DNA of 64,000 bases, taken from Vagococcus vulneris. Lineage in GTDB: Bacteria > Bacillota > Bacilli > Lactobacillales > Vagococcaceae. Under the pieces are notes generated by a model. That model was given only the letters and a program-made list of their open reading frames with translations. It made no database searches and was not told the origin of the DNA. The DNA is taken from NCBI RefSeq assembly GCF_003950515.1, contig NZ_NGJS01000009.1, positions 39,875-103,874 on the forward strand, read 5' to 3'. Every line of letters begins with the position of its first letter. Position 1 is the first letter of the stretch. The position numbers were made by a program, and so were the translations under genes. This document shows positions 56,771 to 64,000 of this stretch, piece by piece.

Positions 56771-57367
56771 TTAGCTGAATGATTTAAAACGATCAGTATC
56801 TGACATATATTCTTTATCTCCAGCTGGCGCTTCAATTGAGCCATATACTAACTGCGCACGTAATTTCCATGACTCAGGAATGCTCCATTTACTATGAACA
56901 TCTTTATCTATAACTGGATTATAATGTTGCAAATTAGCTCCTATTCCTTTTTCTGCTAAGGCTGTCCAAACATTGGCTTGTGTCAAGCCGCTTGCTTGCT
57001 CAGACCAAACCGGAAAATTGTCAGCATACAATGGAAATTGTTCTTGCAATGATTTAACAACATCTGTATCTTCAAAGAAAAGAATTGTACCCTTTCCAGC
57101 AGCAAAACCATTTAATTTTGCTTGGGTGTTAGGAAATACCTCTGGAGGAGTTAGTGGTTTCAGAGCACTCTCTGTTATTTCCCATAATTCTTGATTTGCT
57201 TCACCAGTTAAAAAGACCACGCGTTGCGTCTGTGAATTAAAAGCTGACGGTGAATCTCTAACCACTTCTTTTACTAATGATTCAAATTCTTCCTTTGATA
57301 AAGAAATATTCTTTCCTAAAGCATAAATAGAGCGACGTTTTTTTAATAGATTTACAAATTCTGACAT
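56771..57367 (-). CDS. Nitroreductase family protein (Frm2/CinD-like)
   Basis: About 198 residues, FMN-dependent reductase of the Frm2-like branch. Typical: KKRRSIYALGKNISLSKEEF at the N-terminus, RDSPSAFNSQTQRVVFLTG, GTILFFEDTDVV, LQEQFPLYADNFPVWSEQASGL, EKGIGANLQHYNP and the end GSIEAPAGDKEYMSDTDRFK. This closely recalls CinD of Lactococcus, a copper-induced nitro/quinone reductase. I start at the ATG giving MSEFVNLLKKRRS, behind AGGTGG. It is monocistronic. No copper operator was identified. Confidence 0.9.
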   Translation of the reverse strand: MSEFVNLLKKRRSIYALGKNISLSKEEFESLVKEVVRDSPSAFNSQTQRVVFLTGEANQELWEITESALKPLTPPEVFPNTQAKLNGFAAGKGTILFFEDTDVVKSLQEQFPLYADNFPVWSEQASGLTQANVWTALAEKGIGANLQHYNPVIDKDVHSKWSIPESWKLRAQLVYGSIEAPAGDKEYMSDTDRFKSFS

Positions 57368-57616
57368 AATTAATTCCACCTTTAAGTTTTAGTTATATTC
57401 ATCATAACGCCATACAAGAAATAAATAAAATAATATGCTTATTTTTTGTAAGTGATGATCGATGAATTCATCATACCAACTTACTTAAAATAAGTAAAGA
57501 GAAAAGCTCAAAAAAGTAACTTTATTGATAAAGATTTTAAATTAATCAGCAGAAGTCTATTAAATCTTATAAAAACAATATTGAAGTAATCATTTCTCTA
57601 TAAATAGCAGCACAAA

Positions 57617-57640
57617 AAAAGAGAGTTTTATCTCTCTTTT
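57617..57640 (-). terminator. Terminator of the NitT/TauT-type ABC operon
   Basis: Stem AAAAGAGAG / CTCTCTTTT with a short loop immediately after the permease stop, followed by T-rich sequence on the minus strand. Confidence 0.85.
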
Positions 57641-58384
57641 CTAAGTATATTTATGCCACTTCAATAAAGAATTCTCTATTAGATCAATTACTAAAAACAG
57701 TAAAAATGCTAACAAACTTAAAATCAAAATACCACAATACATATCCAAATAATTCAACCTGCCCCACGCATCCATAATAAAATAGCCTAGTCCATATTCT
57801 GTTCCATATACTTCAGTAAAAAATAAAATAGCAATTGCAGTACCTAATGCTATTCTTACCGCGCTTAAGATTGCTGCAACAGCTGCCGGCAATGTCACTT
57901 CAGTAAACAACTGCCAACGACTTGCGCCTAAGACTGTCAAATGATTGTAGTAACTAGGTGAAATACCACGTATTCCATCTCGAACTGATAAAATCACCTG
58001 AAATACTACAATAAGCACAATCAATATTATTTTTGATAAATTACCTAAGCCGAAAAGCAGCATGATTATCGGTAGCAAAGCAACCTTAGGAATCGGATAA
58101 GTTAAATAGACAATCGGATCTAACCAACGATTCCAGCGATCAGAGCGCCCCATAAGTAAACCAACAGCAAAACCGATTAATACGGCTAGAAACAGTCCCC
58201 AGAACAAACGAATGAAACTATTATAAGTATGAATACTCATCATCGTTAAATCCATTGTACCAAAATGTTTATAAACTGATGTTGGAGACGGTAGCATAGA
58301 CTGGTTTACTTGGATACTTGCCAACCACCAGAGAACATTCAATATAAAAAAGCCAAGTAACGTCGGTATCAATTTTTTCTTCAT
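57641..58384 (-). CDS. ABC transporter permease, NitT/TauT (SsuC/ThiX-like) family
   Basis: About 247 residues, six membrane helices. The coupling motif with the ATPase is present in TVLGASRWQLFTEVTLPAAVAAILSAVRIALG, and SPTSVYKHFG near the N-terminus is typical of sulfonate and HMP/thiamine-precursor permeases. It forms an importer with the ATPase and lipoprotein encoded upstream. The ATG at 58382-58384 is chosen; a TTG overlapping the ATPase stop is three codons earlier. It is the last gene of a three-gene operon. Confidence 0.9.
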   Translation of the reverse strand: MKKKLIPTLLGFFILNVLWWLASIQVNQSMLPSPTSVYKHFGTMDLTMMSIHTYNSFIRLFWGLFLAVLIGFAVGLLMGRSDRWNRWLDPIVYLTYPIPKVALLPIIMLLFGLGNLSKIILIVLIVVFQVILSVRDGIRGISPSYYNHLTVLGASRWQLFTEVTLPAAVAAILSAVRIALGTAIAILFFTEVYGTEYGLGYFIMDAWGRLNYLDMYCGILILSLLAFLLFLVIDLIENSLLKWHKYT

Positions 58385-58389
58385 ATTTA

Positions 58390-59118
58390 TCAACGTCCTA
58401 ACGCCTCCCTTACTTGCTGGGTCATCGTATAGAATTCCGTTGTTTGGCGTCGTTCATCAATCGAAAACTGAAATAATTCATTAGATATATCTTCAGTTAT
58501 TTCACCAGGAGTCCCGGACAACAGTACAATACGGCTACCCAAAAATACAGCCTCTTCAACATCATGCGTAATAACAATCGTAGGGGCTCTATGAATCTGC
58601 CATTGCTCCAGAAAAAGACACTGCATAGCTTCTCTTGTCATTGCATCTAAAGCTGAGAAGGGCTCATCCAATAAAAATACATCTGGAGACATCACCATTG
58701 ATCGAGCAATCGAAACCCTTTGTTGCTGCCCTCCGCTTAATTGACTGGGAAACTTATCAAGTAAATCCATCAGTCCCATCCGATCAATTAAATTCATAAC
58801 ATTTTTTCTCTCAAATGGAATTTTTTTTATTTTTAAACCCATAATTATATTTTTATATACCGTTTCCCATGGTAATAATCCATAGTGTTGCGGAATCCAG
58901 CTTATTTTAGCATTTTTCGGAGAAAGCTTTTTACCTCCAAGCTTGACTATACCATCCACCGGAGTATGCAGTCCTGTAATGCAATTAAGTAGAGTAGACT
59001 TTCCTGTTCCGCTAGGTCCAATTAAAGCAACAACTTCATCCTCTTTAACTGATATATTGATATTTCTTAGTATTTCTTTCTCTTCGTAAACCGCTGTAAG
59101 TCGTTGAATTTCTAACAT
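58390..59118 (-). CDS. ABC transporter ATPase, NitT/TauT family
   Basis: A 242-residue nucleotide-binding subunit: Walker A GPSGTGKSTLLN, Q-loop region WIPQHYGLLPW, signature LSGGQQQRVSIARSM, Walker B VFLLDEPFSALD, D-loop and switch His in VITHDVEEAVFLG. The sequence belongs with SsuB/TauB/ThiZ-type ATPases. It lies 11 bases after the binding-protein gene and just before the permease. Confidence 0.94.
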   Translation of the reverse strand: MLEIQRLTAVYEEKEILRNINISVKEDEVVALIGPSGTGKSTLLNCITGLHTPVDGIVKLGGKKLSPKNAKISWIPQHYGLLPWETVYKNIIMGLKIKKIPFERKNVMNLIDRMGLMDLLDKFPSQLSGGQQQRVSIARSMVMSPDVFLLDEPFSALDAMTREAMQCLFLEQWQIHRAPTIVITHDVEEAVFLGSRIVLLSGTPGEITEDISNELFQFSIDERRQTTEFYTMTQQVREALGR

Positions 59119-59129
59119 AGCAACCTCAT

Positions 59130-60095
59130 TTATTTTGTTAGTAAAGAGCTCATAACATCTTTATCTGTCCATTTTTTTGTATAGATACCTTGCCCTTTTG
59201 ACCACTCAAATGCCTCTTTTACTTGTTTTGAATCAATTTGCTTCGCATGCGTATACTTAGGAAGTTTAACCTCCCCTTTTATTTCTTCAGTAAATCCAAC
59301 CTTTTCAATTAAAACATCATAGTAATCATCTAAAGATTTTTCATTAATAAAATCTACGGCTTTATCATACGCACGATAAAAAGCTTTAACTGCCGCTTGA
59401 TTTTCTTCTAACACATTCCCTTTAAACCCAAAAACAGTAGTTTGAATGTTGAGCTCACTACTATTTGCTAATTCCTTTAACCCTGCTGTTTTCCCAATGG
59501 TTGTAAATGGTTCCGGAACTACTGTCGCATCAATCTTTTGGTTTTTAGTCAGTTCTATACGTACAGGAATTTGCGGTACTGCTTCAAACTCCACATCGTC
59601 TAGAGTCATATTATCTTTTGCTATTGCTTTCGCTAAAAAATACTCTGGTGCTTGTTTTTGTATATATCCAATTTTTTTCCCTTTCAAATTAGATAGAGTT
59701 TTAACTGAATCATTTCCAGTCAAGACTGAGAAAGCACCTACAGATTGACTAACGATTTTTACATCTAAATCTCCCTGACGATAAGCACTTAAAGCGATTA
59801 AGTCTGTATTTGCTCCATCTAAGTGTCCGCTAGATAATGCCGCGTCACGATCTTTTGGTGATTTAAAGCTTTGTAAATCTAAATTTAAACCTTCATCTTT
59901 AAAAAAGCCTTCTTTATCAGCAATATATACAGGCAAGCTATCCACCGCAGGCATTGCTCCGAAACTCAATGACATTTCTTTTTTATTTTCACCTTGCATA
60001 TTTTTTTTACTTGAAGGCTCTTTTGTAGCACATGCACCTAAAACACCTACAATAACAACTGATAATAGTATCAACGCTAGTAGTCTTTTCTTCAT
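59130..60095 (-). CDS. Substrate-binding lipoprotein, SsuA/THI5-like
   Basis: A 321-residue periplasmic-binding-type lipoprotein: signal peptide MKKRLLALILLSVVIVGVLG with lipobox LGAC at the cleavage cysteine, then the NMT1/THI5 fold (SLPVYIADKEGFFKDEGLNLDL, DGANTDLIALSAYRQGD, LKGKKIGYIQ, VVPEPFTTIGK). This family binds sulfonates, nitrate or pyrimidine thiamine precursors. No sulfonate or thiamine gene is adjacent, so the ligand remains unknown. It is the first gene of the importer operon. Confidence 0.9.
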   Translation of the reverse strand: MKKRLLALILLSVVIVGVLGACATKEPSSKKNMQGENKKEMSLSFGAMPAVDSLPVYIADKEGFFKDEGLNLDLQSFKSPKDRDAALSSGHLDGANTDLIALSAYRQGDLDVKIVSQSVGAFSVLTGNDSVKTLSNLKGKKIGYIQKQAPEYFLAKAIAKDNMTLDDVEFEAVPQIPVRIELTKNQKIDATVVPEPFTTIGKTAGLKELANSSELNIQTTVFGFKGNVLEENQAAVKAFYRAYDKAVDFINEKSLDDYYDVLIEKVGFTEEIKGEVKLPKYTHAKQIDSKQVKEAFEWSKGQGIYTKKWTDKDVMSSLLTK

Positions 60096-60215
60096 TATAT
60101 AATCTCCTTTTTATTCATTAAATCACAACCACTATTATACACTATTTTATTATTTTTTTTCATAACTTATTTCAATAAAAAAGAACATACTTTCGTATAT
60201 CCTCTCTAAAAATTA

Positions 60216-60854
60216 TTAATCGTTTTCCACTTCTAAAACATCACCTGTTTTAGCATTGATCTTGATATCCATTTCTTTTGTTCCTTCTTTAACACTAACA
60301 CTCCAATAAGTAACATTCAATTCTTTATCCAGTTTCAACTCTGTCGCTTTACCAAAACCAGCTGCACCTTCAGCAATCGAAATCGCTTTACCGACACTAA
60401 TAACATCACTAGTATCCAATGCATCTTCTTTACGCTCAGCTTCACTCTTAGCTTCTCTATCCAAATGCTCATCTTTATTCTTAGTGACTTCTTTTGTTGA
60501 GGCATCGATATCCATTTCGTATTCTTTATCGGCATCTACACCCTCTATAGTATAAAGATATTTACCCGATTTAGAATCTAATTCTAGAGATGTAATATCA
60601 GCATTATGATGAGCTTGTTTAAAGATATCAATTACTTCTTTCACTGTAACTTTTACTTTGCCGATTTCAGATGAACTAACTGTTGAAGCGCTTGATGAGT
60701 CTGTCGCTGCTTCACTTGATTTACTTCGTGTTGCTGATGATAACTGTGCTCGACTAGAAGATGGTATTGTATTGGTTTGTGCCTGTTTGGAACAAGCCGT
60801 CAGTGCACCTACTGTTATTAAAATTAAACTCAAAATTATATATTTCTTCCTCAT
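60216..60854 (-). CDS. PepSY-domain lipoprotein
   Basis: About 212 residues. A signal peptide KKYIILSLILITVGALTAC with lipobox LTAC is followed by a Ser/Thr-rich linker and two PepSY domains (VKVTVKEVIDIFKQAHHNADITSLEL ... EYEMDIDASTKEV, and DVISVGKAISIAEGAAGFGKATEL ... MDIKINAKTGDVLEVEND). PepSY proteins at the surface may modulate proteases or bind metals. I start at MRKKYII, nine bases after GGAG. It is monocistronic and divergent from the 60996 gene. Confidence 0.88.
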   Translation of the reverse strand: MRKKYIILSLILITVGALTACSKQAQTNTIPSSSRAQLSSATRSKSSEAATDSSSASTVSSSEIGKVKVTVKEVIDIFKQAHHNADITSLELDSKSGKYLYTIEGVDADKEYEMDIDASTKEVTKNKDEHLDREAKSEAERKEDALDTSDVISVGKAISIAEGAAGFGKATELKLDKELNVTYWSVSVKEGTKEMDIKINAKTGDVLEVEND

Positions 60855-60995
60855 AATTAACTTCTCCATTTCTACTTTATAAATATATCATACCAAAAAA
60901 AACATCATATTTAAGTCACATTACTGCGATTATTATGATTTTCTTATAAAACATGCTATAATTCACGTACAGTTATTTTAAAAAGGAGTTTCAAC

Positions 60996-61418
60996 ATGAA
61001 ATTATTTAAAAATGGATATTTTTGGTTATTTTTAGCATTCTTAATTTTAGGTATTTATCAATTATTAACTTTTTTTGCTTATATTAATATTTTGAATTTT
61101 TTAGCAGGTATTCTTTTTATAATTGCTGCCGGTTTAGTTCTGCTTGCTGTATTAAAACCTAAAAAAAGTACCACAAATAATGATACGATTGATGTCAATA
61201 TTCCCGAAAAAACACTGGTCACTGAAACGACTGAAGTGATAACTTCTGAAGAAGTCCCTCAATTGACTGATACTGAACTAGAAGAAGTCAAAATAATGCT
61301 TCGCGAAGAGTCAGAAGCCTACATTGTCCGTTGGATTAGCGATCAAAAAAATATTTCAATGGATACTGCACAAGAAGTATACGAGGGTGTGCTGATTAAT
61401 ATGGAGAAACCATTCTAA
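60996..61418 (+). CDS. Small membrane protein with acidic cytoplasmic tail
   Basis: A 140-residue protein, no family recognised. Two membrane helices (GYFWLFLAFLILGIYQLLTFFAYI and FLAGILFIIAAGLVLLAVL) are followed by a Lys-Lys turn and a Thr/Glu-rich tail (TETTEVITSEEVPQLTDTELEEVK), ending in an amphipathic helix. AAAAGGAG stands before the ATG. It ends in a two-way terminator shared with glycerate kinase. Confidence 0.72.
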   Translation: MKLFKNGYFWLFLAFLILGIYQLLTFFAYINILNFLAGILFIIAAGLVLLAVLKPKKSTTNNDTIDVNIPEKTLVTETTEVITSEEVPQLTDTELEEVKIMLREESEAYIVRWISDQKNISMDTAQEVYEGVLINMEKPF

Positions 61419-61420
61419 TA

Positions 61421-61449
61421 AAAAAACAGCCTTAATCCGGCTGTTTTTT
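61421..61449. terminator. Two-way terminator between the 60996 gene and glycerate kinase
   Basis: Stem AAAAAACAGCC / GGCTGTTTTTT with a 7-base loop; the glycerate kinase stop codon lies in the loop. Confidence 0.92.
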
Positions 61450-62589
61450 TATTTCCATTACTCTGGCAATATTCTCACACGTTTTTTCTAAATTAATACT
61501 CCCTTGCTTTAAACAATCATCCAAGACACTTAAGCTAGGAACAATACTGAACATTGCTGTAACACCTTGCTCATATAGAACATTTGCATCGTCTTTAATA
61601 ACCCCTCCGCAGGCAATTAACGGTTTTTCATATACCTTACATAATTCAGCAATGCCTGAAATAACTTTTCCGTTTGATGATTGACCATCAATGGATCCCT
61701 CGCCTGTAAATATTATGTCAGCTTGTGATATCGCTTCTTCTAAATCCAACATATTGCTCACTAAATTAATCCCTGATATCAATTTTCCGTTTAAAAATAC
61801 TTGAATGCCAAATCCTAATCCTCCAGCAGCACCACTCCCGGGTACCTCTCGGTATGAACATCCCATCGTCTCTTCTACAATATTTCCGTAATTCATCAGA
61901 CCTGATTCTAGTCTATCTCTAACACTTTCAGTATTCGCACCCTTTTGTTGGCTAAAAATTTTTGTAGTTCCTTTAGGACCAAGCAATGGGTTTGTCACGT
62001 CACAAGCTGCTTCAAACTCACAATCATAAACTCTTGCATCAATGCTTTTTACATCAATTGATGCAATATCATACAAATTCCCTCCATTCATTTGTATAAT
62101 ATTTTTTGACTTATCGTAAAATTTAACGCCTAACGCCTCTGCCATACCGGCTCCACCGTCATTTGTCGCACTGCCACCAAGTGTCACAATAAATTTTCTT
62201 ATTCCTCGATTTAATGCATCTTTTATGAGTTCTCCAGTACCATAAGTCGATGTTAACAAGGGATTTCGTTCCTCAAATTTTAACAACTCTAAACCACTGG
62301 CCTGTGCCATCTCGATTATTGCAGTTTTTTCTGATTGATTTATTATTCCATAAGAAGCTTCTATTTTTTTATGTCTAAACAAATCTGAAACTATTACTTT
62401 TTGGATATTTCCATGGGTTGCATCTACCAATGTTTGGACTGTTCCTTCACCACCATCTGCCATAGGAATCTGATTAATCCAAACACGATTTCCATATACA
62501 GTTTTCAAGCCCTTTTCCATCGCTGAACATGCCTCTTTAGCTGTCATGCTATCCTTAAATGAATCTGGTGCCAATAAAAATTTAAGCAT
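61432..62589 (-). CDS. Glycerate kinase (GarK/GlxK family)
   Basis: A 385-residue glycerate kinase, phosphorylating glycerate with ATP. LLAPDSFKDSMTAKEACSAMEKGL at the N-terminus, PMADGGEGTVQTLVDAT, VTLGGSATNDGGAGMAEALG, CDVTNPLLGPKGTTKIFSQQKG, GSGAAGGLGFG and DIIFTGEGSIDGQSSNGK are family hallmarks. Whether the product is 2- or 3-phosphoglycerate cannot be told from sequence. It lies 17 bases after the HAAS-type membrane protein gene, so it may be under the same PadR control. Confidence 0.94.
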   Translation of the reverse strand: MLKFLLAPDSFKDSMTAKEACSAMEKGLKTVYGNRVWINQIPMADGGEGTVQTLVDATHGNIQKVIVSDLFRHKKIEASYGIINQSEKTAIIEMAQASGLELLKFEERNPLLTSTYGTGELIKDALNRGIRKFIVTLGGSATNDGGAGMAEALGVKFYDKSKNIIQMNGGNLYDIASIDVKSIDARVYDCEFEAACDVTNPLLGPKGTTKIFSQQKGANTESVRDRLESGLMNYGNIVEETMGCSYREVPGSGAAGGLGFGIQVFLNGKLISGINLVSNMLDLEEAISQADIIFTGEGSIDGQSSNGKVISGIAELCKVYEKPLIACGGVIKDDANVLYEQGVTAMFSIVPSLSVLDDCLKQGSINLEKTCENIARVMEIKKQPD

Positions 62590-62606
62590 AATTTATTCCT
62601 CATTCT

Positions 62607-63452
62607 TTAAGATTCTTTTTTTGCTGATTTCATTGTCCAAATCAGATAAATCAAATAACCACTTAGCACCAAGCCGAGATCAAGATAACCCCCCCATTTA
62701 TTTGGGATCAACTCAGACAATGCAGGAATTCGCCTTAGAAAACCGCTAATACCAAAAGCAAAGATAACGGGTAAAACAGGATAAAATTGTTTTTTTCTTT
62801 TAATTAAAATCGCTGAAAAAATGCTAAAGACCAACACCAGCAAACAGATGACATCTAGCGGATATGGAATAGGCAGCATTACGACTGATGGTGTCTTATA
62901 AACTATTAATAGATAACAGCCGATAAAGACCATAAAAGCCAGCCACAAACAAAGGAAAGATATCACTTTTGACTTTTTCAACCAACTATTTGAAGGTAGA
63001 TAAGTCAGATACTTAATCGCTAGAAAAACAACTTTAATTCCGACAACAGCTAAACAGCCTGTCAATAAGTATGCTAATACATTAAGTGACACTGGTCCTG
63101 ATTTTGAAAATTCGCCAACAAAAGGAAACAACCAAAAAATACCGATTGCCATTAAAATAAAACTGATTTGCTTGCTAAAATCAAGCATTGGTATCTGTTT
63201 AATCAACTTATCAGCAGTTTGTTTGGGATTTGTACCAAAAAAATCTGCGGCGGACTCACCTTGCTGCTGTGCCTCAAGCAAATCACATCCTATTTGATAA
63301 ATCTGTTCTTCTAATTGTCTATCATCAATCAACAAACTGCTGCTTCTCATATATATACGCAAATCATTAAAGTATTGCTGATTTTCTCCTATTAACTGTT
63401 TTTCAACCCGGTTACTTCCGTCTAAATAAATTTCTAAATCTTTCTTAGCCAT
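62607..63452 (-). CDS. Membrane protein with N-terminal HAAS-like domain, partner of PadR
   Basis: A 281-residue protein. The first about 85 residues are soluble and helical (YLDGSNRVEKQLIGENQQYFNDLRIYM ... YQIGCDLLEAQQQGESAADFFG) like the HAAS/DUF1700 domain, followed by about six membrane helices. Genes of this type regularly follow PadR regulators in Firmicutes; the pair overlaps by eight bases here. The function is unknown; signalling or stress sensing has been proposed for such pairs. Confidence 0.82.
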   Translation of the reverse strand: MAKKDLEIYLDGSNRVEKQLIGENQQYFNDLRIYMRSSSLLIDDRQLEEQIYQIGCDLLEAQQQGESAADFFGTNPKQTADKLIKQIPMLDFSKQISFILMAIGIFWLFPFVGEFSKSGPVSLNVLAYLLTGCLAVVGIKVVFLAIKYLTYLPSNSWLKKSKVISFLCLWLAFMVFIGCYLLIVYKTPSVVMLPIPYPLDVICLLVLVFSIFSAILIKRKKQFYPVLPVIFAFGISGFLRRIPALSELIPNKWGGYLDLGLVLSGYLIYLIWTMKSAKKES

Positions 63453-63783
63453 TCCAATCCCTCGCTTCTGTTTCCATTAACTGATTAACCGTCAATACTA
63501 ACCGATTCCATTGTGCATTGAACTGCTTTAAATAAATTAGACCATCAGAAGTAATCTTAAAATATTTGCGATTAGGACCCTCTGCTGATTCTTTCATTTC
63601 ACCGACAATCAATTGCTGCTTCTCTAATTTTTGCAACAATGGATAGACTGTCCCTCCCACAATATTATTGAAGCCAGCGGCTCTCAAATATTGAACCAAC
63701 TCGTATCCATAAATTTCCTGCTGCGAAATAATTTTTAAAACACAACCGTCTAAGACACCCTTTAATAATTGTGTTTCCTTCAA
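63445..63783 (-). CDS. PadR-family transcriptional regulator
   Basis: A 112-residue winged-helix regulator. LLKGVLDGCVLKIISQQEIYGYELVQYLRAAGF is the DNA-binding segment, GGTVYPLLQKLEKQQLIVGEMKES the recognition helix and wing, and GPNRKYFKITSDGLIYLKQF completes the fold, with a short C-terminal dimerisation helix. The TTG start has GGAGG seven bases upstream. A TGTA-N8-TACA dyad stands before it, a likely self-operator. It is the first gene of the padR-membrane protein-glycerate kinase cluster. Confidence 0.94.
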   Translation of the reverse strand: MKETQLLKGVLDGCVLKIISQQEIYGYELVQYLRAAGFNNIVGGTVYPLLQKLEKQQLIVGEMKESAEGPNRKYFKITSDGLIYLKQFNAQWNRLVLTVNQLMETEARDWNG

Positions 63784-63805
63784 TTGCTTTCCTCCCCCGC
63801 TACTA

Positions 63806-63821
63806 TGTAATACAAACTACA
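63806..63821 (-). promoter_or_regulatory. Candidate PadR operator
   Basis: Dyad TGTAATACAAACTACA (TGTA-N8-TACA), 23 bases upstream of the padR start, within its promoter region. The spacing matches that of known PadR-type sites. Confidence 0.55.
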
Positions 63822-63877
63822 CACATAATTTATCATGCATCCACTAGCTTGTAAAGTCTAGTAACTAAAAAACAATC

Positions 63878-64000
63878 AAAACCTCCAGTGTGAACTGGAG
63901 GTTTGTTCTTCGGCTGAAAGCCTCTATTGCCGGCCTGAGCCTAAAAGGCTCACTGAAAAAGTCTCCCTTATGCACCACATTCACTCGCTGATCCTAAAAG
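63878..64000. mobile_element. Possible end of an IS200/IS605-type element
   Basis: Three hairpins in a row: AAACCTCCAGT-GTGA-ACTGGAGGTTT (63879-63904), GGCTGAAAGCC (63912-63922) and TGAGCC-TAAAA-GGCTCA (63936-63952). There is no T-tract after the first, so a terminator is unlikely. Imperfect subterminal hairpins of this kind mark ends of IS200/IS605-group elements, and the sequence looks familiar from such elements in enterococci. The transposase would lie beyond the window edge, so the call is tentative. Confidence 0.4.

Overview
The window looks like a chromosomal segment of a low-GC, Gram-positive lactic acid bacterium. The block rpmB / thiN-rpe-rsgA-pknB-pppL-rsmB-fmt-def-priA / rpoZ-gmk-yicC, followed by acpS, cshA, murF, ddl, sortase A and the yhaM-yhaN-yhaO cluster, is the order expected in Enterococcaceae; a Vagococcus- or Enterococcus-like genome is my inference. 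Almost every gene lies on the minus strand.

Layout. (1) 1-30 kb is core genome: the start of a fatty acid kinase gene (fakA, cut by the window edge), an Asp23-family protein, ribosomal protein L28, a translation/cell-wall signalling operon, replication restart, a nuclease cluster and a class A penicillin-binding protein. (2) 30-32.6 kb holds a pseudouridine synthase, about 650 bases with no intact gene, and two small unknown genes. (3) 32.6-48.8 kb is the striking part: a complete selenocysteine system (selD, yedF, a Se/S-carrier-like gene, selB, a cysteine desulfurase, selA, and the tRNA-Sec gene selC) together with a D-proline reductase operon (prdC, prdA, a small accessory gene, prdB, prdD, prdE, prdF and a TSUP-type permease). 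prdB and prdC are each interrupted by one in-frame UGA followed by a hairpin, so both are read as selenoproteins. A T-box-controlled, archaeal-type prolyl-tRNA synthetase gene sits between selC and prdC. Together these genes would let the cell racemise L-proline to D-proline, reduce it to 5-aminovalerate as a Stickland electron sink, make the selenocysteine the reductase needs, and charge tRNA-Pro under control of proline supply.

(4) 48.8-50.4 kb is a small accessory island: a class IIa bacteriocin immunity protein preceded by an XRE-type regulator gene whose frame is broken only by three UGA codons, all at positions where tryptophan is expected. (5) 50.4-57.4 kb carries a phosphohexomutase, a DUF924 protein, an alpha-glucoside PTS with its 6-phospho-glucosidase, and an RpiR-type regulator; the last two look truncated and joined by a deletion. 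(6) 57.4-64 kb has a nitroreductase, a NitT/TauT-type ABC importer, a PepSY lipoprotein, glycerate kinase, a PadR regulator with a membrane partner, and, at the right edge, a hairpin cluster that may be the end of an IS200/IS605-type element.

The most interesting signals are the selenium/D-proline reductase module in what appears to be a lactic acid bacterium, the three-UGA regulator gene less than 1 kb from the tRNA-Sec gene, the in-frame UGA joining prdD and prdE exactly where PrdA is processed, the glucosidase/RpiR deletion scar, and a sortase gene whose best start codon is ATC.
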